Shown: positions 1-9,551 of the stretch, piece after piece
How positions within the stretch are numbered: position 1 is the stretch's first letter
How the letters are laid out: every line of letters starts with the position of its first letter
From: Methylocystis hirsuta
GTDB lineage: Bacteria; Pseudomonadota; Alphaproteobacteria; Rhizobiales; Beijerinckiaceae
Direction of reading: 5' to 3'
DNA length: 64,000 nucleotides
NCBI RefSeq assembly: GCF_003722355.1
Contig: NZ_QWDD01000001.1
Span: forward strand, 62,001 to 126,000
Program-made: the position numbers and the translations under genes
Notes under the pieces: model-generated
Told to the model about the DNA's origin: nothing
The model's input: only the letters and a program-made list of their open reading frames with translations
The model's database searches: none

Positions 1-47
1 CCGTTTAAGCGCGGATGGCGCCGAACTGCGTGGAGTGCCTCTCTCGG

Positions 48-155
48 CGTCATGGCCGGGCTTGTCCCGGCCATCCACGCCGGGACATTACGCAAATGCC
101 GCAAAATGCGCGAGCGGAGCCGCGTGGATGCCCGGCACAAGGCCGGGCATGACGG
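48..155. repeat. Dispersed palindromic intergenic repeat, long inverted pair
   Basis: Two arms of about 35 bases (48-82 and 121-155) are near-perfect inverted complements, each itself built around GGCCGGG/CCCGGCC-type short palindromes. Read in one frame the left arm gives the pseudo-peptide MAGLVPAIHA, a well-known spurious translation of an intergenic repeat in Rhizobiales genomes. I see no coding capacity; it is probably a REP/MITE-like element. Confidence 0.75.
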
Positions 156-206
156 CGCGCCCACGTTGGACCGCCTCCAGAAATCACAGCCTCCTGGCAG
201 CGCAAG

Positions 207-252
207 CCTCGTCCTTCGAGACGCCGCCTTTGCCGGCTCCTCGGGATGAGGA
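207..252. repeat. REP-like palindrome, family A (copy 1)
   Basis: Starts CCTCGTCCTTCGAGACG and ends CTCGGGATGAGG, so the ends are imperfect inverted complements. Related copies occur at 12025-12080, 29586-29642 and 29659-29711, with a left-half copy at 11189-11206. All lie between genes. Confidence 0.7.
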
Positions 253-317
253 TTGCTTTGGGCAGCCCGGACTTGTGCCGCGCACAGCGCTTGCGCAACA
301 TCGCCGCAGGAGCGTTC

Positions 318-587
318 ATGTCCGCCGCTGACGCCATCGCCCGACCCGATTTTTTCAGCCGCGAGCGAACCGTCGCATTGCCGACATTCAACCGCTGGCT
401 CGTGCCGCCGGCGGCGCTCGCCATTCATCTGTGCATCGGCATGGCCTATGGCTTTTCCGTCTTCTGGCTGCCGCATGTGCGCGCACTTACGACTCGCTTT
501 ACGCAAAGCCTGATCATCAAAACGGCATGTCCGCCCGGCGCTTTGCGGCCGCCGCCGCAATTTCGGCCGATCGCTCTTGGCTCGTAA
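318..587 (+). pseudogene. 5' fragment of an OFA-family MFS transporter gene
   Basis: An ATG at 318 with a strong AGGAG site (308-312) opens an 89-codon frame. About the first 50 codons match the N-terminus of the intact transporter that starts at 1166. DNA 357-472 aligns with 1202-1317 with only about nine mismatches and covers the first transmembrane segment (AIHLCIGMAYGFSVFWLP). Homology then stops abruptly and the frame runs 38 codons of unrelated sequence to a stop at 585-587. A product this short cannot transport, so I read it as the remnant of a tandem duplication. Translation of a small peptide is possible because start and ribosome binding site are intact. Confidence 0.7.
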
Positions 588-772
588 ATTGCTTCGAAGT
601 CGCCGCTTCAGATCACTGGCGCTCCGGTCCTACGACGGATCAAAAGCAGCAAAGCCGCTGTGTCCGACCCTCCACATGGCTCGTGTGGAACTGTCGGCCG
701 GCGGCTTTTGCTTTTGGGGCTCATCACGCTGGGCTTTTCGGAAAGACGGCCAGATCATCGTTGGGACAAATC

Positions 773-1081
773 ATGGCTATGCTGAATTGCAAGATCGCGC
801 CCCTCGTGTTCTGGCTTTGCTTTTTAGCGCTCAGTTTCTTCACGACGTTCAATGGCCAGAGCCAATCGGCGCACACGTCCTCGCGCGATCGCCAAGCGCC
901 GGCGAAACCCCTTTGCCAGGAAGGCCCGCGTGGCGCGCGCGGTCCGTTGTCCGGCCGCGCCGCCGAAAACGGATTGACCCCGCCGGCGACGATGCGCGCG
1001 CTGCGAGTCTTCCGCGAGAGAACCAAGATCGCCGCAGCGGGCCTCACGCGCGGTCAAGCGGGCGCAGAGCGGCTTCGTTGA
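773..1081 (+). CDS. Possible small secreted protein (doubtful)
   Basis: A 102-residue frame begins at ATG 773 behind a weak GGGA. Residues 1-32 form a hydrophobic signal-like stretch (LVFWLCFLALSFFTTF) followed by a polar, Arg/Pro/Ala-rich tail with no recognisable domain. It lies in the roughly 690 bases between the transporter fragment and the intact transporter, where nothing else coding is visible. The tail composition could equally come from non-coding high-GC DNA, so this is only a candidate. Confidence 0.2.
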   Translation: MAMLNCKIAPLVFWLCFLALSFFTTFNGQSQSAHTSSRDRQAPAKPLCQEGPRGARGPLSGRAAENGLTPPATMRALRVFRERTKIAAAGLTRGQAGAERLR

Positions 1082-1165
1082 ACAATCTTTCGCGCCGCGA
1101 TATGCAGCAAGCTTCCCCGTCTGCATCAATAATTTGGCGTCATCGACGTTGAGAAAGGTCTAGAA

Positions 1166-2887
1166 ATGGTCGTCGCTTTCGCGCCGCAGCCAAACTTCCT
1201 GAGCCGCGAACGCACCGTCGCTGCGCCGACATTCAATCGCTGGCTCGTGCCGCCGGCGGCGCTCGCCATCCATCTCTGCATCGGCATGGCCTATGGCTTT
1301 TCCGTCTTTTGGCTGCCCCTGTCGCGGATCATTGGCGGCGCGCAGCCGAAGGAATGTCCGGAAACGCTCGGGTTTTTCGCGACCCTCGTCGCCACCGACT
1401 GCGACTGGAAGGTCAGCTGGCTGGGGTGGACCTTCACGCTCTTCTTCGTCCTGCTCGGCTCCTCGGCGGCGGTCTTCGGCCATTGGCTGGAGACGGCGGG
1501 ACCGCGCAAGGCTGGCCTTGCCGCCGCCTGCTGCTGGTGTGGCGGCCTCCTGATCTCGGCGCTTGGCGTCTATCTCCATCAGATCTGGATGTTGTGGATC
1601 GGCTCCGGCGTCATCGGCGGCATTGGTCTCGGGCTTGGATATATTTCGCCGGTCTCGACGCTGATCAAATGGTTTCCCGACCGGCGTGGCTTGGCGACGG
1701 GTCTCGCGATCATGGGATTTGGCGGCGGCGCGATGATCGGCGCGCCCCTCGCCGACCGGCTGATGAGCTTCTACGCCACGCCGGCTTCGCCGGGCGTCTG
1801 GCAGACCTTCGTGACGCTCGCGGCGATCTATTTCGCCTTCATGGTCGCCGGCGCGCTCAGCTACCGGGTGCCGCCCGAAGGCTGGGCGCCGGAAGGATTC
1901 ACGCCGCCCGCGGCGGCCAAGAACGCCATGGTGACGCATCGTCATGTGCATCTCGACATCGCATGGAAGACGCCGCAATTCTGGCTGCTGTGGGCCGTGC
2001 TCTGTCTCAACGTGTCAGCCGGCATCGGCGTGCTGGGCATGGCGTCGCCGATGTTGCAGGAAGTCTTCGGCGGCAGACTGATCGGCCTCGCCATTGGATT
2101 CGATCAGCTCGACGCCGATCAGAAAAAGCAAATCGCGGCGATCGCGGCGGGCTTCACCGGCCTCTTGAGCCTCTGCAACATCGGCGGGCGCATCGGCTGG
2201 GCGTCGGCGTCCGATAAATTCGGCCGCAAGATCACTTATGCGATCTTCTTCGTCGTCGGCCTCGCGCTGTATTCGGCGATACCCTTCGCGGCGAAGGGCG
2301 GGATGGTCGGACTCTTCGTCCTGCTCTTTGCAGTCATCATCACCATGTATGGCGGCGGCTTCGCGACGATCCCCGCCTATCTCGCCGACATCTTCGGCAC
2401 GCATCATGTCGGCGCCATCCACGGCCGGCTTCTGACCGCCTGGTCGACGGCGGGCGTGCTCGGGCCGGTGCTCGTCAATTACATCCGCGAATATCAGCTG
2501 AGCGTCGGCGTCCCGCGCGAGGCCGCCTATAATCAAACGATGTATGTGCTCGCGGGCCTGCTGCTCTGCGGTCTCGTCTGCAATCTGCTCGTGCGGCCAT
2601 GCGCCGAGAAATATTACATGAGCGATGAAGAGGTCGCGGCGCAAAAGCACATCACGGTCGCCGAGGTCGTCAAGGAAGATGACGATATCCACGCCGATTT
2701 CGAGGATTTCGTCGAAGAAGGGTTGGACCCCGCCGCGACCGACGCCGATCCGCCAGTCGCCGCACGCGCGCCGCCCGGCTCAAAGAGCGGATCGCTGCTG
2801 CTGGTTTTCGCCTGGGCCGCCGTCGGCGCGCCGCTCGCCTGGGGGGTCTGGATCACCCTGCTCAAAACCGCCACGCTGTTTCGCTGA
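1166..2887 (+). CDS. OFA-family major facilitator transporter (oxalate/formate antiporter-like)
   Basis: A 573-residue inner-membrane transporter. The N-terminal FNRW...AIHLCIGMAYGFSVF block, the helices around GIGLGLGYISPVSTLIKWFP and the later FATIPAYLADIFG segment are typical of the OFA (oxalate:formate antiporter) branch of MFS. About twelve membrane helices are followed by an acidic cytoplasmic stretch (residues ~500-540, many Asp/Glu) and one extra C-terminal helix (~550-570), which longer OFA members also have. ATG 1166 is preceded by GAAAGG at good spacing. The substrate cannot be told from sequence; monocarboxylates or oxalate/formate are family precedents. A truncated copy of its 5' end lies about 0.8 kb upstream. 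Confidence 0.85.
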   Translation: MVVAFAPQPNFLSRERTVAAPTFNRWLVPPAALAIHLCIGMAYGFSVFWLPLSRIIGGAQPKECPETLGFFATLVATDCDWKVSWLGWTFTLFFVLLGSSAAVFGHWLETAGPRKAGLAAACCWCGGLLISALGVYLHQIWMLWIGSGVIGGIGLGLGYISPVSTLIKWFPDRRGLATGLAIMGFGGGAMIGAPLADRLMSFYATPASPGVWQTFVTLAAIYFAFMVAGALSYRVPPEGWAPEGFTPPAAAKNAMVTHRHVHLDIAWKTPQFWLLWAVLCLNVSAGIGVLGMASPMLQEVFGGRLIGLAIGFDQLDADQKKQIAAIAAGFTGLLSLCNIGGRIGWASASDKFGRKITYAIFFVVGLALYSAIPFAAKGGMVGLFVLLFAVIITMYGGGFATIPAYLADIFGTHHVGAIHGRLLTAWSTAGVLGPVLVNYIREYQLSVGVPREAAYNQTMYVLAGLLLCGLVCNLLVRPCAEKYYMSDEEVAAQKHITVAEVVKEDDDIHADFEDFVEEGLDPAATDADPPVAARAPPGSKSGSLLLVFAWAAVGAPLAWGVWITLLKTATLFR

Positions 2888-2924
2888 TTTTGGCGCGGAT
2901 TAGGGCCTTAAGGCGTAAGCGCCT

Positions 2925-4736
2925 TCAAAATCTTACTGACACGCCGCCTGTCGCGCTAAAGATGTCCGCATAATTCGAAAACAGGCCATCGTAACGAATA
3001 AAGAGATCGGCTTGAGCCACAGGGAGGGTTAGCTTGGCCCCAACCGCCGCGGCATTACGCGGCCAGCGCGCGCCCTCAACCCAAAAATTGGTACGCAGCG
3101 CGCCCTGGAAATTTTGCTCGGCCTTCCGGTTCACATCAGCGAAATCATGCGCCCAACCCGCTCGCCCAGAGAGAGTCAAGGGAGCGCTCCAGCCTAGCGG
3201 CAGGTCATAGGATAGCTCCGCGCCCAAAGCGCTCATTGCCGTAGCAGCCGTTCGCCCACCGACATTAAGGCTGACGGCCCCAGCTCCCTGCTCCGAAAAA
3301 CGTCTCGCGAAAACCACGATGCTTTGGAACGAAGCAAAAGGCGTGGTTCTCAGCCTATCGCTCAACTGAAAATTATAGCCGACTTCCGCCGTGGAAAGCA
3401 GAGAGTCGTTGTTAAAGTTCGCGGACGCCGCTCGCGCGAGCCCAGGGAAAGCGATGCTGCGGCTAACCCCTGTTTGGTTGTAGGAGTATCCCAAAGCCGC
3501 GTCGATATAGACATTGCCTGAGGCATATCCCGCATAAGATCCTATGGAATAGCTATCAAGATTTCCCGAGCCGGAAACACCACTCACAGCAAATGCGCTC
3601 CGTGAGTAGGCTGCGCTCAGACCAAACAGAAGCGCCGGACTGAAAAGGTAATCCGCTCCGACCGCCGCTCCACCGCCGGAGAAGCGCAATCCTTCAAAAT
3701 CTTGGCTTCCGTAAAGCGAGGCCGCGCCTCCAAACCCGCTGATCCAGGGCCGCCAACCATTTGGCAAGCGCGGAACCGTCGGGACACGCGCCAAATGAGT
3801 TTGATCTCGCACAACCTGAGCAAACATGCGTCCGGCCCCAACCACAACCGATGCGACGTTAGCGTAAACCTCGCCGTCCAGCTGCCTCAAGGCATAACGC
3901 AACGAGCCGGAATCGCCGTAGTTGAGGAGATCGAGCGAGTTGTAAACTCCATCCATATCGGTGAACTGCGCAGGAAAAATCGCGTGGTCGAGGGCGAAGG
4001 CGACCGCCCCAGGATTGCCGCCTCCCGCACGAGGACCATAAGCCAGCGCGAAAAGTCCGAGGGATTGCCGATTGACGAAAATGTCTCTGTCTAAAAACCT
4101 TGGATCGGAACCCGGCCCACATCCGCTTGGGCTTTGTCCGATTAAGTAGCCTTGAATTGCGCCGCCATTTCCCCAGAAGCCTAATGGTTGAACTTGTTGC
4201 GAGTTCGTAATGGGACCCGCTTGCCCGAGGATCATACACGTGTGGGCGGGCAGCAATGCGATGGTCTGCATTGTCGGAGTGGTGGGCAGAGCCAAAACGT
4301 CTTTGATTTGCTCCGCGGTCAACCCCCGCACTTGGTTGGACGGCACAACCCAGCTCCCGGCCGGACTGCTCGTAGCGTCGTAAAAACGCACATATTGGGT
4401 TGGCGTCGAGGTCCAAACCACGGCCACGCGGGCGAGCGGTGAATCGACGAAAGGAGGCGTCGTCGTCGATGGCCAAGTATAAGGCAACAGGTACGTGTCG
4501 GCGTCGTGCCCGTTCGTAATCGACGGGTACACTTGGCCCTGACATTTCGTCACCGTCTGACCTGGCGGGCAATCTTTGTTCCAAAGCGACTGACCATAGG
4601 CGACCGGCCCGGTGACGATCTGTCCGGGGGGCAGCGGCAACGAACTCAAGCTCTGAGCATATGCCGAAGCGCTGATCGCGGCAGCGATCATTGCGGCCGG
4701 ATAGATAGTCCACCTTCCAGGAAAAGGATTTCCCAT
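2925..4736 (-). CDS. Autotransporter outer-membrane beta-barrel protein
   Basis: 603 residues. A signal peptide (~1-28, ending SAYAQS) is followed by a passenger region of about 290 residues with four Cys (near 55, 64, 166 and 206) and no recognised enzymatic motif. From about residue 330 comes a classical autotransporter barrel: alternating aromatic/Gly strands such as PWISGFGGAASLYG, and a C-terminal Phe (GGVSVRF). The family (type V secretion) inserts the barrel into the outer membrane and exposes the passenger. The passenger segment VRGLTAEQIKDVLALP resembles a stretch I recall from Rhizobiales autotransporters of unknown function. Base composition is less GC-biased than the neighbours, suggesting faster evolution or transfer. 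It is a single-gene unit, convergent with the transporter. Confidence 0.8.
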   Translation of the reverse strand: MGNPFPGRWTIYPAAMIAAAISASAYAQSLSSLPLPPGQIVTGPVAYGQSLWNKDCPPGQTVTKCQGQVYPSITNGHDADTYLLPYTWPSTTTPPFVDSPLARVAVVWTSTPTQYVRFYDATSSPAGSWVVPSNQVRGLTAEQIKDVLALPTTPTMQTIALLPAHTCMILGQAGPITNSQQVQPLGFWGNGGAIQGYLIGQSPSGCGPGSDPRFLDRDIFVNRQSLGLFALAYGPRAGGGNPGAVAFALDHAIFPAQFTDMDGVYNSLDLLNYGDSGSLRYALRQLDGEVYANVASVVVGAGRMFAQVVRDQTHLARVPTVPRLPNGWRPWISGFGGAASLYGSQDFEGLRFSGGGAAVGADYLFSPALLFGLSAAYSRSAFAVSGVSGSGNLDSYSIGSYAGYASGNVYIDAALGYSYNQTGVSRSIAFPGLARAASANFNNDSLLSTAEVGYNFQLSDRLRTTPFASFQSIVVFARRFSEQGAGAVSLNVGGRTAATAMSALGAELSYDLPLGWSAPLTLSGRAGWAHDFADVNRKAEQNFQGALRTNFWVEGARWPRNAAAVGAKLTLPVAQADLFIRYDGLFSNYADIFSATGGVSVRF

Positions 4737-5110
4737 GCGGCCGCCTGGTCCGATATTGCCGATCGGTAGGATGAATAAGCATTCACATATCGCGGCTTAG
4801 CGAGACTATGGCTTTTGCCAGTCGGCAAGTTCTTTCGGAGACGAGTGTGGCTCCGCAGCAACAGTCAGGGTCCGCTCTCGCACAAGGCTAAACGGACGCG
4901 GAGCTAGCCCTCGCGGATTTGGGCGCATGGACGACGCGTGCTCGCCCGGGGGGCAAACGCCCAGAACGCTTCATGAAATGAAGAAGAGCATGGCCGGCCA
5001 GCCGAACTTCCGCGCGCGCCTTGATCGCGGCCTGCTTGTTTGCCAGAAGTCGAAGTCGCTTGGCGCCTTCGTGATTCGTCGCGGGGCCGACAAACGAGAC
5101 GAGGGCCTCT
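4737..5110. other. Intergenic region between divergent autotransporter and uppP
   Basis: About 370 bases separating two divergently transcribed genes. It must hold both promoters. No RNA gene, repeat or convincing small gene was recognised; overlapping open frames here continue into the wrong frame of uppP. Confidence 0.5.
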
Positions 5111-5983
5111 ATGGCGACCGCTTGCACGAATGGGCTCGACACCGGTTTTGTCGATCTCGGCTATATGAAAGTCGCGGTTCTTGGCGTGGTGCAGGGCATC
5201 ACCGAGCTTCTGCCGATCTCCTCGACCGCGCATATGCGCATCGTGCCGGCGCTGCTCGGCTGGAAGGACCCCGGCTCCGCCTTCTCCGCGGCGATGCAAC
5301 TCGCGGCGCTCGCCGCCGTCGTCAGCTATTTCTGGAGCGACATTCGCGCCCTCGCCGAGGGGTCCGTGCGGGCGCTGGTGCGGCGCGATTTCAACGATTG
5401 GACATTTCGTTTCGTCGTCTGGATCGCGCTCGCGACGGTGCCGATCGGCATCGCCGGCCTCGCGCTGTCGCATACGCTCAACACCTGCGGCTCGCCATTG
5501 CGCACGCTGCCGGTGATCGGCATTTCCTGCATCGTCATGGCGGCGCTGCTCGCCATCGCCGAACTCTATTGCAATCACAAGCGCACGCTCGAACATGTCA
5601 GCCTGAAGGACGCGATGATCGTCGGCTTCGCGCAGGTCGGCGCGCTCATTCCGGGCGTCTCGCGCTCGGGCTCGACTCTGACGGCGGCGCTCTTCCTCGA
5701 CCTCAAGCGCGAGGAAGCGGCGCGTTTTTCTTTTCTGCTCGGCCTGCCGGCGATCGCCCTTGCGGGCCTCAAGGAGCTGTGGGAGCTGCATAAGGCGCAG
5801 CTCGATTTCCACGGCTGGGCGGTGCTGACGCTCGGGCTTTTCGTAGCGTCGATCTCCGCCTTTGTCGCCATCTGGGGCTTGCTGCGGATTTTGGAACGCT
5901 TCTCGGCTTGGCCCTTCGTCTTTTACCGCGCCTTCATCGGAATCGTGCTGCTCGTCGGCTTCTACGCAGGATTTTTGGCGTAG
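5111..5983 (+). CDS. uppP: Undecaprenyl-diphosphatase
   Basis: 290-residue integral membrane phosphatase of the BacA/UppP family. It dephosphorylates undecaprenyl diphosphate to recycle the lipid carrier for peptidoglycan synthesis and can confer bacitracin resistance. Both family signatures are visible: the GVVQGITELLPISSTAH block near residues 26-42, with the acidic and Ser/His residues of the active site, and PGVSRSGST near residue 180. ATG 5111 has GAGGG five bases upstream. An internal Met at residue 19 (MKVAVLGVVQG) is an alternative start that would leave all family motifs intact. It is followed by a palindromic repeat and the convergent ccrM gene. Confidence 0.93.
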   Translation: MATACTNGLDTGFVDLGYMKVAVLGVVQGITELLPISSTAHMRIVPALLGWKDPGSAFSAAMQLAALAAVVSYFWSDIRALAEGSVRALVRRDFNDWTFRFVVWIALATVPIGIAGLALSHTLNTCGSPLRTLPVIGISCIVMAALLAIAELYCNHKRTLEHVSLKDAMIVGFAQVGALIPGVSRSGSTLTAALFLDLKREEAARFSFLLGLPAIALAGLKELWELHKAQLDFHGWAVLTLGLFVASISAFVAIWGLLRILERFSAWPFVFYRAFIGIVLLVGFYAGFLA

Positions 5984-5989
5984 CGCCTA

Positions 5990-6134
5990 AACCCTCTCCC
6001 ATCGGGAGAGGGTGGCGAGCGAAGCGAGCCGGGTGAGGGGTCGCGCGCTGATCGCCTGAATCCGGAAAAAGCAATCGAGGTTGTTTCCCTCACCCCGGAC
6101 CTTCGGTCCGACCCTCTCCCTTTGGGAGAGGGTT
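5990..6134. repeat. REP-like inverted pair, family B (copy 1)
   Basis: Two modules in opposite orientation. Each has a CCCTCTCCC...GGGAGAGGG hairpin at its outer end (5992-6012 and 6112-6132) and a GGTGAGGG/CCCTCACC inner end. It fills the gap between the convergent uppP and ccrM genes and ends two bases before the ccrM stop, so the hairpins may double as terminators. Related copies lie at 26666-26803 and 31990-32112. Confidence 0.75.
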
Positions 6135-6135
6135 T

Positions 6136-7371
<1,236 letters not shown>

Positions 7372-7454
7372 TTAGATTGGCAAAACGCCGGCGTCTCTTT
7401 TTCGAACGGAAGTCTTAAAGAAATAAAAAGGTTAGCGAATAGTTGACGAAGCCC

Positions 7455-8066
7455 TCACGCCTCCCGCACGGGCGCGAAACTGACGCGGTGCGCCGGGCTC
7501 GCGCCGTGCAGCGCCAAAGCATCAAGGTGACGCTGCACGGCGTAGCCGACATTGGTCTCAAACCCATAGTGCGGATAATGGACGGCGAGGCGGCGCATCA
7601 TGGCGTCGCGCGCGACCTTGGCGACGATCGAGGCTGCGGCGATAGACAGCGCGGTCGCGTCGCCCTTGATGATCAGCTGGCAGGGGCAGTTGACCGGCGG
7701 CCGGTCGTTGCCGTCGATGAGAAGATAGGCCGGCGTCTGGGAAAGGCCGGCGACGGCCCGCGCCATCGCCGCGAGCGACGCCTGGCGGATATTGATGCGG
7801 TCGATTTCGGCGGGGGCGACGAAGGCGACGCTCACGGCGAGCGCGCTGGCCATGATGCGCTCAAACGCTTCTTCGCGCTGCGCCTGATTCAGCGCCTTCG
7901 AATCATCGAGGCCCCGCGGCCGTCGTTGGGGATCGAGAATCACCGCCGCCGCCGCCACCGGACCGGCGAGCGGCCCGCGTCCAACCTCGTCGACGCCGGC
8001 GATCGGCCAGACGCCTTTCCGGCGCAGCTGCGCTTCCAGCCGAAAATGGGGCCCCTTGGCCGTCAC
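7455..8066 (-). CDS. rnhB: Ribonuclease HII
   Basis: Removes RNA primers and misincorporated ribonucleotides from RNA-DNA hybrids. The signature [14 protein letters not shown] supplies the DE pair of the DEDD active site (near residue 19), with further acidic residues at LDDSKALN and LIDGNDRP. I place the start at GTG 8066 (203 residues, [14 protein letters not shown]) because GGGGGAG lies five to six bases upstream and this fits family length. An ATG at 8165 would add a 33-residue low-complexity extension. Sits upstream of ccrM on the same strand. Confidence 0.92.
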   Translation of the reverse strand: MTAKGPHFRLEAQLRRKGVWPIAGVDEVGRGPLAGPVAAAAVILDPQRRPRGLDDSKALNQAQREEAFERIMASALAVSVAFVAPAEIDRINIRQASLAAMARAVAGLSQTPAYLLIDGNDRPPVNCPCQLIIKGDATALSIAAASIVAKVARDAMMRRLAVHYPHYGFETNVGYAVQRHLDALALHGASPAHRVSFAPVREA

Positions 8067-8253
8067 AAACGCTCCCCCGGGCGGATCGCTAAGGGTCCCG
8101 CGCGACAGCGGCGTCAGCGAAGGGACCGCGCAGCGAATAAAGCGCGGAGGGCGGGCGGCTGGCAACCGGAAAGACGGCGCTTGCGGCGGCGTCTAAAGAA
8201 TTCTCGGCCCGCGCGAGCGCGATACGCTCGCCGGAGACCAGCCTAAGAAGGGC

Positions 8254-9384
8254 TCAGAAGAGGCTGAGCTGCTGCGGCGCGCGGCGCGGCGGCTCGAACA
8301 GATCCGTTCGCAATCTTGTTTTCTGCGTGAACCCGAGCCGCGCGGCCGCGAGCTCAAAACGCCGGCCGATCATCCAGGCGTAGGGCCCCTCGCCTTTCAT
8401 GCGAGTTCCGAAGGACGCATCGTAAAGCTTGCCGTCTCGCGTCGAGCGCACCAGCGCGAGGGCGCGGCGGGCTCTGTCAGGAAAATGCGTCGCCAGCCAT
8501 TCGGTGAAGAGATCGCGCAATTCGAGCGGCAGGCGCAGCAGCACATAGCCCGCCTCGCGAGCGCCGGCGGCGTGCGCCCGCATCAAGATCCGCTCGATCT
8601 CGTCGTCATTGATGGCGGGAATGATGTGGGCTGTCATCACCGCCGTCGGCACGCCGGCGGCGCTGAGCTTTTCGATGGTTTCGAGCCGCAGTTCCGGCGT
8701 TGCGGCGCGCGGCTCCATGAGGCGCGCGAGCTTGCGGTCGAGCGTCGTCACCGAGATCGCGACCTTCGCGAGGCCCTTGGCCGCCATTGGCGCAAGCAGA
8801 TCGAGGTCGCGCAGGACGAGCGCGGATTTCGTCACGATGCCGACCGGATGATTGGCGCGCGCCAGCACTTCGAGGATCGAACGCATCACGCGATGGCTCC
8901 TCTCGGCGGGCTGATAGGGATCGGTGTTTGTGCCGATGGCGATCGTCTTCGGGACATAGCGCGGCGCCGATAATTCGCGTTCGAGAAGCTGCGCCGCGCC
9001 GTCTTTGACGAAGATCTCGGTCTCGAAATCGAGGCCGGGCGAAAAGCCCATATAGGCGTGCGTCGGCCGCGCGAAGCAATAGACGCAGCCGTGCTCGCAG
9101 CCGCGATAGGGATTGATCGAGCGGTCGAAAGAAATATCCGGCGAATCATTCCTGGTGATGATCGTGCGCGGCTTCTCGACGTGGAAATTGGTCTTGAGCG
9201 CCGGGAGACTCTCCAGCGAGCCCCAGCCGTCGTCGGCTTCCTCGCGAGTCTCCTTTTCGAAACGGCCGCTGCGCTTCGACAACGCGCCGCGTCCGCGCCG
9301 GCGATCGGCCTCAACGAGGGCCGCGGCGTCGATCCGCTGCGGCGCGTGTTCAGTTCCTGCCGATGCCTGAGCCGCACGCCCCAT
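8254..9384 (-). CDS. PA0069-family radical SAM protein (SplB-like)
   Basis: 376 residues. NPYRGCEHGCVYCFA near residue 95 provides the CxxxCxxC cluster that binds the 4Fe-4S centre of radical SAM enzymes. The downstream blocks IGTNTDPYQPAE and VTKSALVLRDLDLL are characteristic of the PA0069 family, related to spore photoproduct lyase-type proteins. The reaction is unknown for the family. A 90-residue N-terminal part (SLESLPALKTNFHVEKPRTIITRNDSPDISF is its conserved end, residues ~65-95 in two blocks) precedes the cluster. ATG 9384 has AGAGG eight bases upstream. A terminator of the upstream hss gene separates the two. Confidence 0.85.
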   Translation of the reverse strand: MGRAAQASAGTEHAPQRIDAAALVEADRRRGRGALSKRSGRFEKETREEADDGWGSLESLPALKTNFHVEKPRTIITRNDSPDISFDRSINPYRGCEHGCVYCFARPTHAYMGFSPGLDFETEIFVKDGAAQLLERELSAPRYVPKTIAIGTNTDPYQPAERSHRVMRSILEVLARANHPVGIVTKSALVLRDLDLLAPMAAKGLAKVAISVTTLDRKLARLMEPRAATPELRLETIEKLSAAGVPTAVMTAHIIPAINDDEIERILMRAHAAGAREAGYVLLRLPLELRDLFTEWLATHFPDRARRALALVRSTRDGKLYDASFGTRMKGEGPYAWMIGRRFELAAARLGFTQKTRLRTDLFEPPRRAPQQLSLF

Positions 9385-9493
9385 GTTCGCAACCTCTTCC
9401 GCCGCTGTCGCGAGCCCGCCGTAGGAGCGCTCGCTGGACTAGGCGTGAAGCAGAACATATAGAGAACACAAGGCCGCCGCAAGCGGCCGCACA

Positions 9494-9533
9494 AAAGAAA
9501 ACGCGCCGCCTTTCGGACGACGCGCTTTCTTTG
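9494..9533 (-). terminator. Rho-independent terminator after hss
   Basis: On the minus strand a GC-rich stem of about nine pairs (CGCGTCGTCC with GGCGGCGCG, two wobbles) is preceded by an A-rich and followed by a T-rich run (TTTTCTTTT). It lies 19 bases past the hss stop codon and before the radical SAM gene. Confidence 0.7.
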
Positions 9534-9551
9534 AGCTACGGCAATGCGCCC

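Noticed and set aside
52..249. 65-codon frame starting MAGLVPAIHA
   Set aside because: Known spurious translation of a dispersed intergenic repeat.
4927..5793. 288-codon plus-strand frame overlapping uppP
   Set aside because: Arg/Gly-rich, in the wrong phase across UppP's signature motifs.
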